A DNA stretch of 64,000 nt from Nymphaea colorata (GCF_008831285.2 NC_045138.2:9765205-9829204), one strand, 5' to 3'; counted from the stretch's first letter, positions 24,252 to 35,650 are shown. Notes: generated from the sequence alone by a model not told the origin. A program made the numbers and translations.

Positions 24252-27200
24252 ATGTTTATATGTACATATGTATTAGTAGCTATGTATATGTTTACCAATA
24301 TACAAGCATGTCAATAAAACTTTTATTGTTCATGACTCAGCTCTTAGACTGAATTTCCGTTTTTATTAACAATATAGTTACTTGTATTATGTGAATATAC
24401 CTATTTATCTATATATATGTTTGTGGCTGAACCACAATATAGCCTTATGCTTAATAATCCAACCGTCATCCCCTTACAATCTGTTCATACTAGAGTACAT
24501 GACTATTTGCATTTAAGGACATGAGGGTAACCTATATTTATCATTACTCTCAGCCCTGCGCTCATGAGGCAATCCTATTACTAACAATATCTTACTGACT
24601 GAGTCTGACTTCATACAGGAAGATAGCGATGTTGAATTGCCTCAGCTCTTTGTTTAAGAACAATAGGATTTAATATGTCATTATTTATTACATCTATAGA
24701 TATTTTTATCCTCCCCTACAGGAATTTTTTTGTTCTCAACAATTGCTTTCAACATCCTGCCCTCATATTCATGGCTATCATTTTTTTTTCTTCAGTCTGT
24801 TAGTAGGAAGAAATGCCATACTAAATCTGCTACACTAATCTCTGAAACCACCTTCCCTACAGTTTGTTTTTTCCATTCAACTATACATTGCATGCACCCT
24901 ACAATAATAACTTGACTACTCTGAAGCTTGGTGGTTTCAACCAAATATTAAGAAGTCTGATTGCAGACTTCAATTAGTTTCTATTTGCTTTATTCTCATT
25001 TCTTGTCCTGTAAATTCCTGATTCTGATCTTATTTTTTGTTCCCCTATTTCTTGTTAGTTTTCTCATTGAATGAATTTTGTATTATGCAAAACGATGATT
25101 CCTTTGATAACATTCATAAGCTAATCTTGATCAAAAGGGCTATTCTAGCTCTTTGGATTTGTTCCACTTATTTCTTATGGTTAATTCATTAATAACATGA
25201 GAATCATTCTATTCTTTAATCAGATCTATGCATTCACCAAATGATTTTTTTCTTTTCAACCTTTCTAATCCTGTAAAGCTACTCATTGTTGCCCAACATG
25301 CCAATGGAGGACAAATTAGTATCTCAGAATCCCATCACCCAAATCAGATTGGGTACTGTTATGTGTTATTATATAAACATATCAAAGTATAAGAGCTACA
25401 TGCTTTTATCATGATCAAATATTCGCCTACATGTCTAGTATTAATAACTACAATTTTAGTGACATTCATAGAGTACCAAGTATTCCCATACTTGTAGACC
25501 TTGTTTCAACAGTCCTATGATTTGCATAGGTCAAGTGTAATGTAAATATAAGATTATCTCCCTTTCTCTTTTTCTGTGTTCTATTGTGAATTATACATTA
25601 ACATAATGCATGGAAACTTTACAAAGATAGGGCAGAGACATAACCACTGAAAAATAGTTTTTATCTATCTTGCTCATAATAATTCACTCAAATATACTTA
25701 TATAGCTTTTATTATCACCAGGCCCATTCATGAAGGAACTTGCCATAGTTGTTATTCATGTCATTTCAACATGCATGAACGTCCGTATTCAGTTCAGCTA
25801 CCAAAACACACATCCCACTATTTACATGCATAGCTATATATGGATATATAGCTTCAACAAGAACAAGGAGTTCCCTGTTCAATTAACTATTAAGCGACAT
25901 AGGCAATAGAAATATCCATTTATACACTTCTGAAACTGAGGTATCATCACGTCACAACACCCATTCATTCACCGTCTGTCATAAAGCTGATCATGCAAGA
26001 TGCTTCCTTAATAAATCTGATCATATTCTAAATTTTATAATCATGCTCAACCTTCAATTATCACGTAATGCATACAAGCATTTTCAATCTGACAGCCTAC
26101 TTCTTACTCTATGCCTACTTGTATACATATTACATATTCACTTTTTTACATCTATATTCCCATAAGCATAACATGTATGAACTACATGTTGCATACAACT
26201 TCTGAATATTCACATACCTTATTGCTCCAAGGTGCAGTCAATTCAATTTGCTTGCAGCGTTGTCGTTCCAAGGCAGTCTAGCAGGATTCCCTTGCAAAAA
26301 ACGTATGTTTACATATATAATTTCAGATCATAGCTTGCTCCACCATGTAGAATTGTCCATGCTTATATATTGCTTACAAAAGAAACTATATAACACTTAC
26401 CAGGGTCACTTTAATTGTACAACCCCTTGTGTCGACTGGCAACTCCCTAGTTTCTTAGATCCCTTAAAACTGGGATGGCAGACATGTATACCAGTCCCTA
26501 CTAGCTCTTGACTTTCACCCCAAGATACAAGAAACAAGAATTAGCTCCCACTTGTTGAGACTTTCCCTCTATGGCTGGGGCAAATAGGAACCTAAAATGC
26601 CGCATTATAGAGTTAATAAGGCTAAAATATGAGCAACAACATTTCCATACGAATTTTCTGAGAATGGTTTCTCAATTGCTCTCAATCTTCCTTAATTTTT
26701 TCCTTTAACATCTTCAGTTACTAACTCTAGCCATGCATGGACCAATTAGCCCCTTTACTTTTTCATAATTGAACCTCTTTATGACATATTTGACAGAGTT
26801 TCAACTAGACTTAACAGTTATTTGAATATACTATTTATATTTATACATGAATTATCTTATAACCATATTAAAGTTTTTGCAATAATTAAGAAAAAAAACA
26901 TTGGGCCTTAGAGAACATGTTCTATCGACAGCCAAGGTGGTTAGTAGAGAAACAGAAGATGGTAGGAATCTTCTTGCATCTTTCTCGATGATGGACGACA
27001 CCATTGTTAGTTGAGGCGTGTGCATCTCAATCCCACAGAAGTCATTGGCAAAAGATGGTGTTGTATTGTGGAGCCATGAAAAAAACAATTGATTTGGTGA
27101 TGCCCGTGGTGGTCAGCATCGTACTGTCTTCAACCACCCTAATGACCAAAAACTTACGCAAATGAGAACGCAAGAGATGTTGGCAGCAACTAGAAGGTTG

Positions 27201-27630
27201 TTACAATAACCTTCCGTATGCAAAGCTAATTGGGGGGGCTTTGAAGAAAGTCTTTTGTGGAGGCTCAGTTGTATAAGGCCGTCTTTCTTTGTCTCACGTT
27301 CTCACGTAGCAGGAACATCAGTCTGTGGCGAGGCCCTGGTGGAGTTCTTGAAGAGAGGTTCGCCACTTTCAATCTCTCTCTCTCTTTTCTCACAAGCTTC
27401 GTTGTCTTGAATTGAGGGTCTTCTGAGGGTTGCATCTCTCTACAAGTTTTGGATTTTCTGAAGGCCTTCTCTCATTCTCTATCTCACTTTCTTTCTCGCA
27501 TATAAGTAGCCATATAAGTAGCCACTATAGAGGGTTTGGTGGAGCTCATGAAGAGCGGTTTGTCTATCTGCCTAGTTCTTTGCTATTTGCTGCATGAGTA
27601 CTAAATTAGTGTCTTTCTTTACCAGTTGAT
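24252..27630. other. intergenic DNA, no gene recognised
   Basis: AT-rich, with no convincing coding block. Two diverged copies of a short CT-rich segment (GGTGGAGTTCTTGAAGAG near 27350 and GGTGGAGCTCATGAAGAG near 27540) lie just upstream of Copia-B. The last 30 bases may be intron of a host gene (see 35598). Confidence 0.4.
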
Positions 27631-27896
27631 CATATTGTAAGAATCATTTGGTGGGCCGACATATGTGAATGAGGAATTTCAGATATTATGGCTATCTTAG
27701 GAGGCGTTTGACGCCCTGGAAATTTACTGTTCACCGGAAATATATTTCAAATTTAAAAAAAAATTTTAGCATAACAAAAGCGGGAACGTTTTTTCGACCG
27801 TTAAGGTCGATTCCGGAAACATACTTCTGGAAACATCTTTCCACCCAGCGGGGTGGAAAGATATTTCCTGGTTTTTTTCTTTTTGCCCGTTACGGG

Positions 27897-28109
27897 CGTC
27901 GTCGTCTTCCTCGCCTCACGCCCAACACCGTCGTCGTCTTCCTCGCCTCACGCCCACCACCGTCGTCGTCTTCCTCGCCTTATGCCCACCACCGTCGTCG
28001 TCTTCCTCGCCTCACGCCCACTACCGTCGTCGTCTTCCTCTCCTTACGCCCAGCACCGTCGTCGCCTTCCTCTCCTCACGCCCAGCATCGTCTTCCTCCA
28101 ATGGCTTGA
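27897..28109 (+). repeat. 32-bp minisatellite in the Harbinger element
   Basis: Units begin CGTCGTCGTCTTCC at 27897, 27929, 27961, 27993, 28025 and 28057 (one substitution), with a partial one at 28089: an exact 32-bp period. Because 32 is not a multiple of 3, any frame through it cycles through all three readings and gives a 32-residue super-repeat rich in Ser, Arg and Val. It is GC-rich in an otherwise AT-rich region. Confidence 0.95.
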
Positions 28110-28159
28110 TTTGAGCATCTCCTCACCAGCGGCTTGATTGGGCATCTCCTCACCAGAGC

Positions 28160-28275
28160 AGCGTCTAGCAGCGGAAGGGGAAAGAGGAAGAACGAAGGGG
28201 AAGGGGGACGAACGTAGGGGAAAGAGGAAGAACGAAGGGGAAAGAGGAAGAAGGGAAGAAAGGGGAAAGAAGATA
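28160..28275. repeat. purine-rich repeats in the Harbinger element
   Basis: GGGGAAAGAGGAAGAACGAA and variants recur four times in a nearly all-purine strand. Frames across it are low-complexity and are not treated as genes. Confidence 0.75.
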
Positions 28276-28669
28276 TCGCCAATCTCTCTCTCGCTTACAA
28301 CCGAGAGATTTGGGTATCCTCCAGCTATCCGCCATCCCCAGGTCTATTTCCCTCTCTCTCTCTCATTCCGACCTCGTTGATTCTGAGGGACTATGTTCAA
28401 TTTGGCGTTTATTGATCTAAGAAAACATTTTTCGGCTCCGGGTGATGTTGTTCCCTTGTTTGAGACGAGCATGAGGAAATCTGTGTGTTCTCGTCTCCTT
28501 TGTGTAGCTCTTTATTTTAAGAGAAAAACTGGGATCCCCACCAAACACATGGCCATCTGTCGCCCACTGCCATCTTAGACCACCTTCTTTTTTAAGATGG
28601 AAAAGGCCAGGAACATTCTGTAATCTTTGGTTCATCGAGAGCAGGACCTCCTCTGTCAGAAACACGAAC

Positions 28670-29431
28670 ATGGGATTCTTCTCTTTGCTGGGGGTCTTCC
28701 TTCTTTTCCTTTGTTCTTTATCCATGGCTTGTGATCGATGCGTGCATACTTCGTCTGCTGCTTATTATTCTTCTGCTTCTGTTCTCTCAGGTTTTGGCTA
28801 TCGTCTTCATATTTCACTTGCTGTTCTTCCAATTTTGCACTTCGCGTTAGCTCCTTATGTTCAAGTCTAAAGATACTCGTTTTTTGTTCTCTTTTATCAG
28901 TTGGGGCTTGTGGATATTGACCTTTAGCTTTGGATTTCAATGGAGGATATGTTGGGACAGCTAATTCTAGTTTGTTCAGGGAAGGAATCGGTTGTGGAGG
29001 ATGCTTGCAGGTATGCATTGCTCTGCTAAATTCTGTAAATTTGTTGGTCTGTTCGCTCCCCATGGATCTTTATGTTAGGCAAACCTCTGTGGCTCATTTT
29101 GGTGCAATTTACAGGGTTGTGTGTTAAAGTAGGGATTGAAGTTTCTCTTAACCATGGTATATTCCAGACAGGAACGATAGGAAAATGAGAAATTTCTTCC
29201 TTACCCTATAGAGCAGAAGAAACTCATCGGTTCATTGGTTCATTGGAAGAAACTCATCAATCAGTTGGCTTTTGGATTTAATTTTTACATTGTTATGGCA
29301 GATAAGGTGCAAAAATCCAAGGTTGTGCAGCAGCCGTGGGGTGAAGGTGGTGCTAACAGATAATAATTCTAACAATGAAACCGAGGTTGTGGACATTGAA
29401 TACCCGAGGTTGTGGACATTGAATACAAGAG
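28670..29431 (+). pseudogene. EXLA: captured expansin-like A gene fragment (exons 1-3 with introns)
   Basis: Exon 1 (28670-28790) encodes a signal peptide and CDRCVHTSSAAYYSSASVLS, the EXLA N-terminus. Exon 2 (28901-29010) reads VGACGY, stop, PLALDFNGGYVGTANSS... and ends GIGCGGCLQ. Exon 3 (29302-29431) starts IRCKNPRLCSSRG and ends with a duplicated VVDIEY block. Introns have GT-AG ends, and the exon 3 end (AG before GTAATG) matches the conserved intron after the Y-K-R motif. The TGA at 28918-28920 replaces a glycine codon of the conserved GYG. The segment between NNETE and VVDIEY is deleted, and a 23-bp piece is duplicated at 29377-29425. The whole C-terminal cellulose-binding domain is absent. 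Retained introns show capture at the DNA level. It could be transcribed but cannot make a full expansin. Confidence 0.87.
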
Positions 29432-30371
29432 GTAATGAAAATTTGAAATGGCGATTTCCACCACTTTTTCTGTGTTTCATTTGGTATTACAGACCGGATT
29501 GTCTCACTTGTTGTGATAACGAATTTTGCTCGGAGTACTTATAATTTCATAGCAACTGCTGACAGCAGAAAATTATTATGGAATTCACAGTTCTAGGCAT
29601 GTTTAAATACGCAGGATACCCTGTAATTATGCAAAAGTGCAGTGTGTGTTTGAGGGGATTGTAATGGCGATTTCCTTTGTTTATTTATTAGACGGACAAC
29701 ACTTTTTACTCTGCTTGCTTGATAATTTTATTACGTTATGTTTCTTGGTTGTAAACAGTTACTTGGTTGGAAACAGTTATTTAACTGTTTTTCTCTCATT
29801 CCCTCTTTTAACTCTAGAAATATGTTTCTTTATTATCAAACACAGAAATAAATTTCTGGAAATATATTTCTGAGTTATCACACACACACCAAAATTGGAA
29901 TCAGAAAGATTTTTTCCATTTCATTTTTCCATTTCCTATATTTCTAGAAATATATTTCCAGAAATGTATTTCCAAGCCATCAAACGGCCCCTTAATGTAA
30001 ATATCCAGTTAAGTGATTGCGTTTTGGGATATCATGCCATTTTATATGGTATGAGGTATTTTTATAATGTATTGATACCTATACGCAATTGCGGATTCTT
30101 TGATGGGTTGAATCCGTAATTGCTCATAATATAAAAAGGTAATGGTCCCAGGGGTCGTGCAAAAGAGAGTTAAAACATTGCTTTCTAGGTTTGTCTCTTC
30201 CCCATCTGAGAGAAACCACATGCGCTCACGCACAGACCCTGGAAGATCCTACTGCACATCGTCCACTTGTTCGGATGGATTTAGGTACGCTTCTGGTACA
30301 GTTAAAGTTTTGATTCAGTGATAGGGCATATTCATCTATTTGTATATGCATGAAGAAATCTCTCCATCAAT

Positions 30372-30383
30372 TGGTAACAGAGC
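30372..30383 (+). other. Copia-B primer-binding site
   Basis: TGGTAACAGAGC lies two bases after the 5' LTR. It differs at one base from the common initiator tRNA-Met site TGGTATCAGAGC. Confidence 0.85.
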
Positions 30384-30662
30384 CTATGTTTACTGTTGAA
30401 TCATTGGATTTTATGGGTTAATTGTTGAAGCATCCGTACAATTTTTGGATAAATTTTGTGCGATCTTCCTTTTTGAATCTTCTTCTTTTGAGAACCGCTG
30501 CGTTCGTCTCCTTTCCCCATTTCCCTTGCTAATGGGCATGGGTGATGGAAGCCGTCGGCTTCCGTTGCAACCGTAGAAAGTGGAAAAGGGAGGGCGATGA
30601 CCGGACATCACTGTGCGACCCGCCGACACCCACCCAAAATGTTGGCAAGAACAACCGGAGGG

Positions 30663-30709
30663 TTCCACCGTTCGCCTGCCATTCGTCGTTTGGCAGGCGA
30701 ACGGTGGAA
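30663..30709. repeat. 19-bp perfect hairpin
   Basis: TTCCACCGTTCGCCTGCCA at 30663-30681 and its exact reverse complement at 30691-30709 are separated by a 9-base loop (TTCGTCGTT). It lies in the Copia-B leader. Confidence 0.95.
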
Positions 30710-30734
30710 TCGTTGCTGGAAACCACTCACGCAG

Positions 30735-31010
30735 TAGGCGGTCGGACCCCGGTCGGGTCATGACAGACCCGACCTGGATCCATAACAATCTTAAAAAAAC
30801 CGACGAACGCTGGAAACCGCTCGTGCGGTAGGCGGTCGGACCCGGGTCGGGTCATGACTGACCCGACCTGAATCCATAAGTAGGTGGTCGGACCCAGATC
30901 GGGTCATGACCCCACCCGGATCCATAAGAATCAACAAAAAAAATGCCGCCTGAGACCGCTTGCAGTAAGAACTTCGGACCCGGGTCGGGTATACAGTTTA
31001 AACTTTGAAA
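30735..31010. repeat. GGTCGGACCCGGGTCGGGTC repeats in the Copia-B leader
   Basis: A GC-rich module containing CGGACC(C/A)-GGTCGGGTCATGAC and a following GATCCATAA occurs near 30745, 30835 and 30888, with a fourth partial copy near 30985. From 31040 to 31340 a different GGTTC(A/G)GTC-type repetition follows. This leader (about 1.6 kb from primer site to gag) is long for Copia. Confidence 0.75.
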
Positions 31011-31344
31011 ATACAATTCTTTTTGTCAAACCAATTATGAAGAGAATCAAACCGGTTCATTCGGTTTAAGACCGATTCAATTCGATTTAGGATCAGTTCG
31101 TACCTTTTTGAGCTGATTCAGTTCAAATTTAAAACGGTTCTTACCAATTCAGACCCTTTTCAGACCTGTTCATTCAGTCTTGGAACCGATTTTAGCCATT
31201 TTTCAACCGGTTCAGTGGGTTTCGGAACCGATTCGGTCTACTTTTGATCGGTTCGGTCTATTTTTAAACCAGTTCAGCCCTATTTAGGGCCATGTGTGTG
31301 TTTTAGTTATCGGTTCAGCCCTATTTAGTGCCATGTGGGTGTTT

Positions 31345-32035
31345 TAATTGCAGTTTAAGAAGGGTATGGACCATTTTAAGGCCGATTCAGTGGTTCTTAA
31401 CTCACTTAAACGCAATTATGATACCAGTTTATAAAATTTTGGACTCTTTTGGGTTTATTTCATTGAATCATTTGGTTTTGGATTCAATGTAAGACAATTT
31501 TGTATGTAAATTTTAATATATGTATCGTATTTTGCATGTTATTAAAATTGTGGATGTACCTTAGATGAATATTTGGACTATGAATTTGATCTTTGGTCAT
31601 GTCTATTGTTTAAAACGAGTAGATTTATACCTTATATCGCCAAAGTGACCTCTGTTGTAGGAATTTGCCTATTTCGAACATTAGATGATAGTATACTTAA
31701 TCCATACAGGTAATGAATAACCCAAATGAGGATTGTTGCTTGGTCAGATTTAAGCATACAGGGCAATGAATATGTAATAATTTTCAGGTTTCCATGTGAA
31801 TAGTGAATCAATCCAAAGATGAGTTTGTTATTTGACAGGGCTAATTATCTATATTCATTATTGACCAAAAATACCACATGCAGTTAATATTTCAATCCAA
31901 AGATTGGATATTAATGTTGCACTAGTACCTTATGATGGGATTTAGGCCATTGTATTTAAATTCATTTATATTTGTTATTTCATTTATGTACATGTATTGA
32001 TTGTTAGCATGTTTAGTATTTTTTTTTGTTCTTTG
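31345..32035 (+). other. Copia-B leader, no coding seen
   Basis: AT-rich stretch between the leader repeats and gag, with no reading frame or motif recognised. Confidence 0.45.
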
Positions 32036-32039
32036 TACA

Positions 32040-32830
32040 GTGAGTTCTGCTTCCATGATATCTGCAAATTTGAGTACTATTCCTGAGTTAAATGGTTCAA
32101 ATTTTAAGGATTAGAAAGAAACTGTTATGATTGTTCTGGGTTGCATGGATTTAGACCTTGCATTGGGAGTCGTCCCCACCTGAGTTAACAGATGAAAGTT
32201 CTCATGAGGATAAGCGGAACTTTGAATGGTGTGAGTGCTCGAACCGCATTGTGTTTAATGATCATGAAGAAATCAATCACAGAAAATTTTAGGTGCTTAA
32301 TTACTGAAAATGCTAGTGCTAAGGCATTCCTCGAATAAATTGAAAAGCATTTTGCTAAAAACAAAAAGGCTAAAACAAATACTCTTTTGAGTAAACTTGT
32401 GACGTTGAAATATAAAGGCAAGGGGAACGTATGGGAGCACATTATGGAAATGTCTCATCTTGCTTCAAAACTACTAGCACTAGGTTTGAAATTACCTGAA
32501 GACTTCATAGTGCATATGGTTCTCATTTCTCTTTCACCATAGTATGGATAGTTTAAAATTAGTTATAATTGTCAGAAAGAGAAATAGACTCTTAATGAGC
32601 TCATTTCGCACTGTGTTGATGAAGAGGAGAGATTTAAGCATGATAAGATAGAAAGTGTTCACTTGGCTAGTACGCCTAAAAGCAAGAAAAGAAAGGACTA
32701 TTAAGAAAGTTACAGTTGGTCATTCATCCATTAAGAATCAGAAGAAACATAAGGAAGACAAATCATGGTGCATCTTTTGCAAGGGTGAAGGTCATATGAA
32801 TGAGGATTGTATCAAGTATCACGCATGACG
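32040..32830 (+). pseudogene. Copia-B gag remnant with zinc knuckle
   Basis: The start reads STIPELNGSNFKD, a typical Copia gag opening, then a stop. Several frameshifts follow. The zinc knuckle WCIFCKGEGHMNEDC at about 32766-32810 keeps the CX2CX4HX4C spacing. Confidence 0.8.
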
Positions 32831-32879
32831 TAAAAAGCAGTTGGTTTGTTTTGATGTTAATTTAATTTCAGTACCCAGA

Positions 32880-33350
32880 CACACTTGGTCGGTAGATTTA
32901 TGTGCTACTACTCACATAAATGTTTCTATGTAGGGCTGCCTAAATTGTCGAATGTCAAATGATGCTAAAAGATTCACCTATGTGGGTGATGACAAGAAGG
33001 CGAATGTTGAAGCCATAACAGATTTTCGGTTATTGTTAAAGACTGATTGTTATTTAAATTTGACAGAAACTTATGTAGTACCGTCTTTTAGACGAAATTT
33101 GATTTTTATTTTCTTATTGGACAAATTTGGTTATTATTGTTCATTTGGAGGTAGTAAATTTAAGTTGTTTCTGCACTCAAATTTGATTGCCACTGGTTCT
33201 TTGTCAGGTAGCAATAACATATATTTGTTTGATATGGTTGCTTCATATCATGAAACATTGCACGTTACGTCTAGTGGTACTAAAAGAAAATTAACAAATG
33301 AGAATTCTGATACGTTGTGGCATAGACGCTTAGGACATAAATGGTCTTGA
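32880..33350 (+). pseudogene. Copia-B protease and GAG-pre-integrase remnant
   Basis: The protease site reads TWSVDLCATTHINVS (family DSGATxH), so two active-site residues are changed. An open stretch from 32952 follows, with VVPSFRRNLIF (family VPxxRRNLIS) and ends at the pre-integrase zinc motif TLWHRRLGH. A stop follows within five codons. Confidence 0.85.
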
Positions 33351-33359
33351 ATCCCTTGT

Positions 33360-33876
33360 TTTTACTCAAAAGGAAGACATTGATTATATATAGACTTTCT
33401 CTCCAGTTTTGTCAAAAGACTTTTTCAGGACCATAATGGCACTTGTGGCTCATTTTGACTTAGCGCTGCATCAGATGGATGTAAAGACAGCGTTTCTAAA
33501 TAGAAACATTGATGAAACGATATATATGGTGCAACAAGAAAACTTTGTTTCAAGAGATGCAAAGAAAATGGTATGCAAACTCAAGAAATCCATGTATGGG
33601 CTAAAGCAAACTTCCTGTCAGTGGTATGACAAATTTCATCAAGTTATAGTTTCATTTGGTTTCGAGACTAATATGATTGATGAATGTGTATACCAAAAGT
33701 TCAGTGGAGGTAAATTTATCTTTCTGGTTTTATATGCCGATGATATATTGCTGGCAAATAATGATGTAGGTATATTGCATGAAACTAAAAAATTTTTGTC
33801 AACAAAGTTTGACATGAATGATCTTGGCGATGCATCTTTTGTATCAAGGATCCAGATATTTCGAGATCGTTCTTAG
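33360..33876 (+). pseudogene. Copia-B reverse transcriptase remnant
   Basis: RT begins right after the broken pre-integrase block, with FSPVLSKDFFRTIMALVAHF. It keeps LHQMDVKTAFLNR (first catalytic aspartate), KSMYGLKQTSCQWY, and the YADD box in FLVLYADDILLANND. The stretch from 33409 to 33876 is open for 155 codons, then a stop. It is not a complete enzyme. Confidence 0.9.
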
Positions 33877-33879
33877 GAT

Positions 33880-34692
33880 ATTATTGGATTATCACAAAAT
33901 ACCTACATTGATAAGGTGTTCAGCGATATGGCATGAAAAATTACAAACCAGAAGATACTCTAGTTGCTAGAGGAGACAAGTTTAGTCTCAAATAGTGCCC
34001 TAAAAGTGAACTCGAATTTAAAGAAATGGAAAGGATTCTCTATTCATATGTTGTGGGAAGCCTTATGTATGCTCAAGTTTGTACTCGTCCAGATATTGCA
34101 TTTATCGTTGGAATATTAGGTAGATACTTAAGTAATCCTAGTATGGATCATTGAAAAACAGCCAAAAGAGTATTGATATACTTACAAAGAACAAAAAATT
34201 TTATGCTCACATACAAGAAGTCAGACCAGTTGGAGATAATTGGGTATTCAGTTTCTGACTTTGCTAGGTGCCATGACAGTAGAAAGTCTACTTTTGGCTA
34301 TGTATTTCTATTGGCTGGAGGTTTTATCTCATGGAAAAGTGTCAAACAGACATTAGTAGGTACTTCAAGCATGACAATAGAATTCATAGTATGTTACCAG
34401 CCATGCTTTGTGGTTATGGAATTTTGTTACGGGGCTGTGTGTTATGAATGGTATAAAAAGACCACTAAGGTTATTGTGTGACAATAATTCAGCAGTCATG
34501 TACTCTAATAACAACCGTAGTTTGTCAAAGTCGAAACACATCGACATTAAGTTTTTTGCTGTTAAAGAGATAATACAGAATGAGCAGGTGTCTATGATTG
34601 TTGATCCACTTACTAAAGGTTCAACACCTAAGGTCTTTCATGAACATATTGTTCGTATGGAGGTTTTATCCTTGGATGATGTGCTAGTTTAG
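33880..34692 (+). pseudogene. Copia-B RT C-terminus and RNase H remnant
   Basis: Frames continue with LSQNTYIDKVF, MYAQVCTRPDIAFIVG (family YAMxCTRPDI) and SDFARCHDSRKSTFGYVFLLAGG, then after a frame change LRLLCDNNSAVMYSNNNRSLSKSKHIDIKFF. These are the RNase H blocks in order. Internal stops and one frameshift (34410-34480) disable it. Confidence 0.85.
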
Positions 34693-35089
34693 TGAGAGTT
34701 TGTATTTTGTTTGCTCTTATATATAGACACATGTTCAGTTTTTTTGCAGAATGTAGTTTAAAGTTCTTTGGTTCCATTCTGTGTTTGTGTTTTTTGATCT
34801 CCATAAGGTTTTAAAGTATGACAAGTTGAGAATAGACATGTTGTAATCACATTACATGTAATTCTCATACTATACATCCACGCCAGATCTATGTCATTGA
34901 TTATGTCAATATTTGTGATTATTGAAGGTTTAGCTAATTTTAATATAGCGAAAGCCACATTGGTTCTTTGTTAATATGATCATGGATGAGATTGGTGAGA
35001 ATGATGTTTAATAAGATAGCAGTTATAAGCTCCTAAGGTTTTATGTAATGTTTGAATGTATAAAGACATATTTGGCCCAAGTTGGAGAT

Positions 35090-35556
35090 TGTAAGGATCA
35101 TTTGGTGGGTCAACATATGTCAATAAGAAATTTCAGATATTATGACTATCTTAATGTAAATATCCGGTTAAGTGATTGCGTTTTGGGATATCACGTTATT
35201 TTATAAGGTATGAGGTATTTTTATAATGTATAGATACCTGTACGTAATTACAAATTTTTTGATGGGTTGAATCCGTAATTATTCATAATATAAAAAGGTA
35301 GTGGTCCCTGGGGTCATGCAAGAGAGAGTTGAAACATCATTTTCTAGGGTTGTCTCTTCCCCATCTGAGAGAAACCACACGCGCTCACGCACAGACCCTG
35401 AAAGATCCTACTGCTATATCATCGTCTACTTGTTTGGATGGATTCAGGTACACTTCCACTACAGTTAAAGTTTTGATTTAGTGATTTAGCATGAACGAGA
35501 TCCTGCTTTAGGGCATATTCATTTGTTTGTATATGCATGAAGAAATCTCCCCATCA
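35090..35556 (+). repeat. Copia-B 3' LTR
   Basis: An uninterrupted 467-bp LTR starting TGTAAGGATCATTTGG and ending CTCCCCATCA. It serves as the empty-site reference for the Harbinger insertion in the 5' LTR. Confidence 0.93.
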
Positions 35557-35597
35557 CATATAACTTAACCATAGGTTAAATATTTTATTTGAAACAG

Positions 35598-35650
35598 ATT
35601 CTTGAAGGACCATCTAATGAGGAGATTAGTCTGTTGCTGGAGATATTCGC
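35598..35650 (+). other. candidate host exon beside Copia-B
   Basis: A 53-nt segment lies between an acceptor-like TTGAAACAG and a donor-like GTAAGT and reads ILEGPSNEEISLLLEIF in one frame. I do not recognise the protein with certainty. If real, Copia-B sits in the intron just upstream. Partner exons were not found in the window. Confidence 0.35.

Larger units (their letters stand above)
27700..29991 (+). mobile_element. PIF/Harbinger-type element carrying an expansin-like gene fragment (Pack-type)
   Basis: A 2292-bp insertion in the Copia-B 5' LTR is flanked by the 3-bp repeat TTA (27697-27699 and 29992-29994), the hallmark target duplication of PIF/Harbinger elements. The left end reads GGAGGCGTTTGACG and the reverse complement of the right end reads GGGGCCGTTTGATGG, both matching the family end GGGGSNGTTTGR. 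AT-rich GGAAATATATTTC-type subterminal repeats lie inside both ends. No transposase is visible. Inside are a 32-bp minisatellite, a purine-rich block, and an intron-containing fragment of an expansin-like A gene. The right LTR of Copia-B shows the empty site. Confidence 0.87.
27636..30369 (+). repeat. Copia-B 5' LTR, split by a Harbinger element
   Basis: LTR sequence is present at 27636-27699 and 29995-30369, and the two parts align continuously with the right LTR. The insertion lies between CTATCTTA and ATGTAAAT of the LTR. Confidence 0.92.
27631..35561 (+). mobile_element. Copia-B: Ty1/copia retrotransposon with TSD CATAT
   Basis: The element proper is 27636-35556, flanked by CATAT at 27631-27635 and 35557-35561. 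The LTR starts TGTAAG and ends CCATCA; the intact right copy is 467 bp. The primer site TGGTAACAGAGC follows the left LTR, and GTTGGAGA (polypurine tract) precedes the right LTR. A 2292-bp Harbinger-type element splits the left LTR; without it Copia-B is about 5.6 kb. Coding remnants run gag, zinc knuckle, protease, GAG-pre-integrase, RT and RNase H, all with stops. Integrase is missing. The LTRs differ at many sites, so the copy is older than Copia-C. Confidence 0.92.

Noticed and set aside
24252-27630. Right boundary of the gypsy LTR that starts at 23006
   Set aside because: Candidate ends near 26070 and 26600 lacked a terminal CA and a GAACA repeat, so no boundary is claimed.
28138-28380. 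80-codon Lys/Glu/Arg-rich frame
   Set aside because: It is a purine-rich repeat inside the Harbinger element, with no domain and simple composition.
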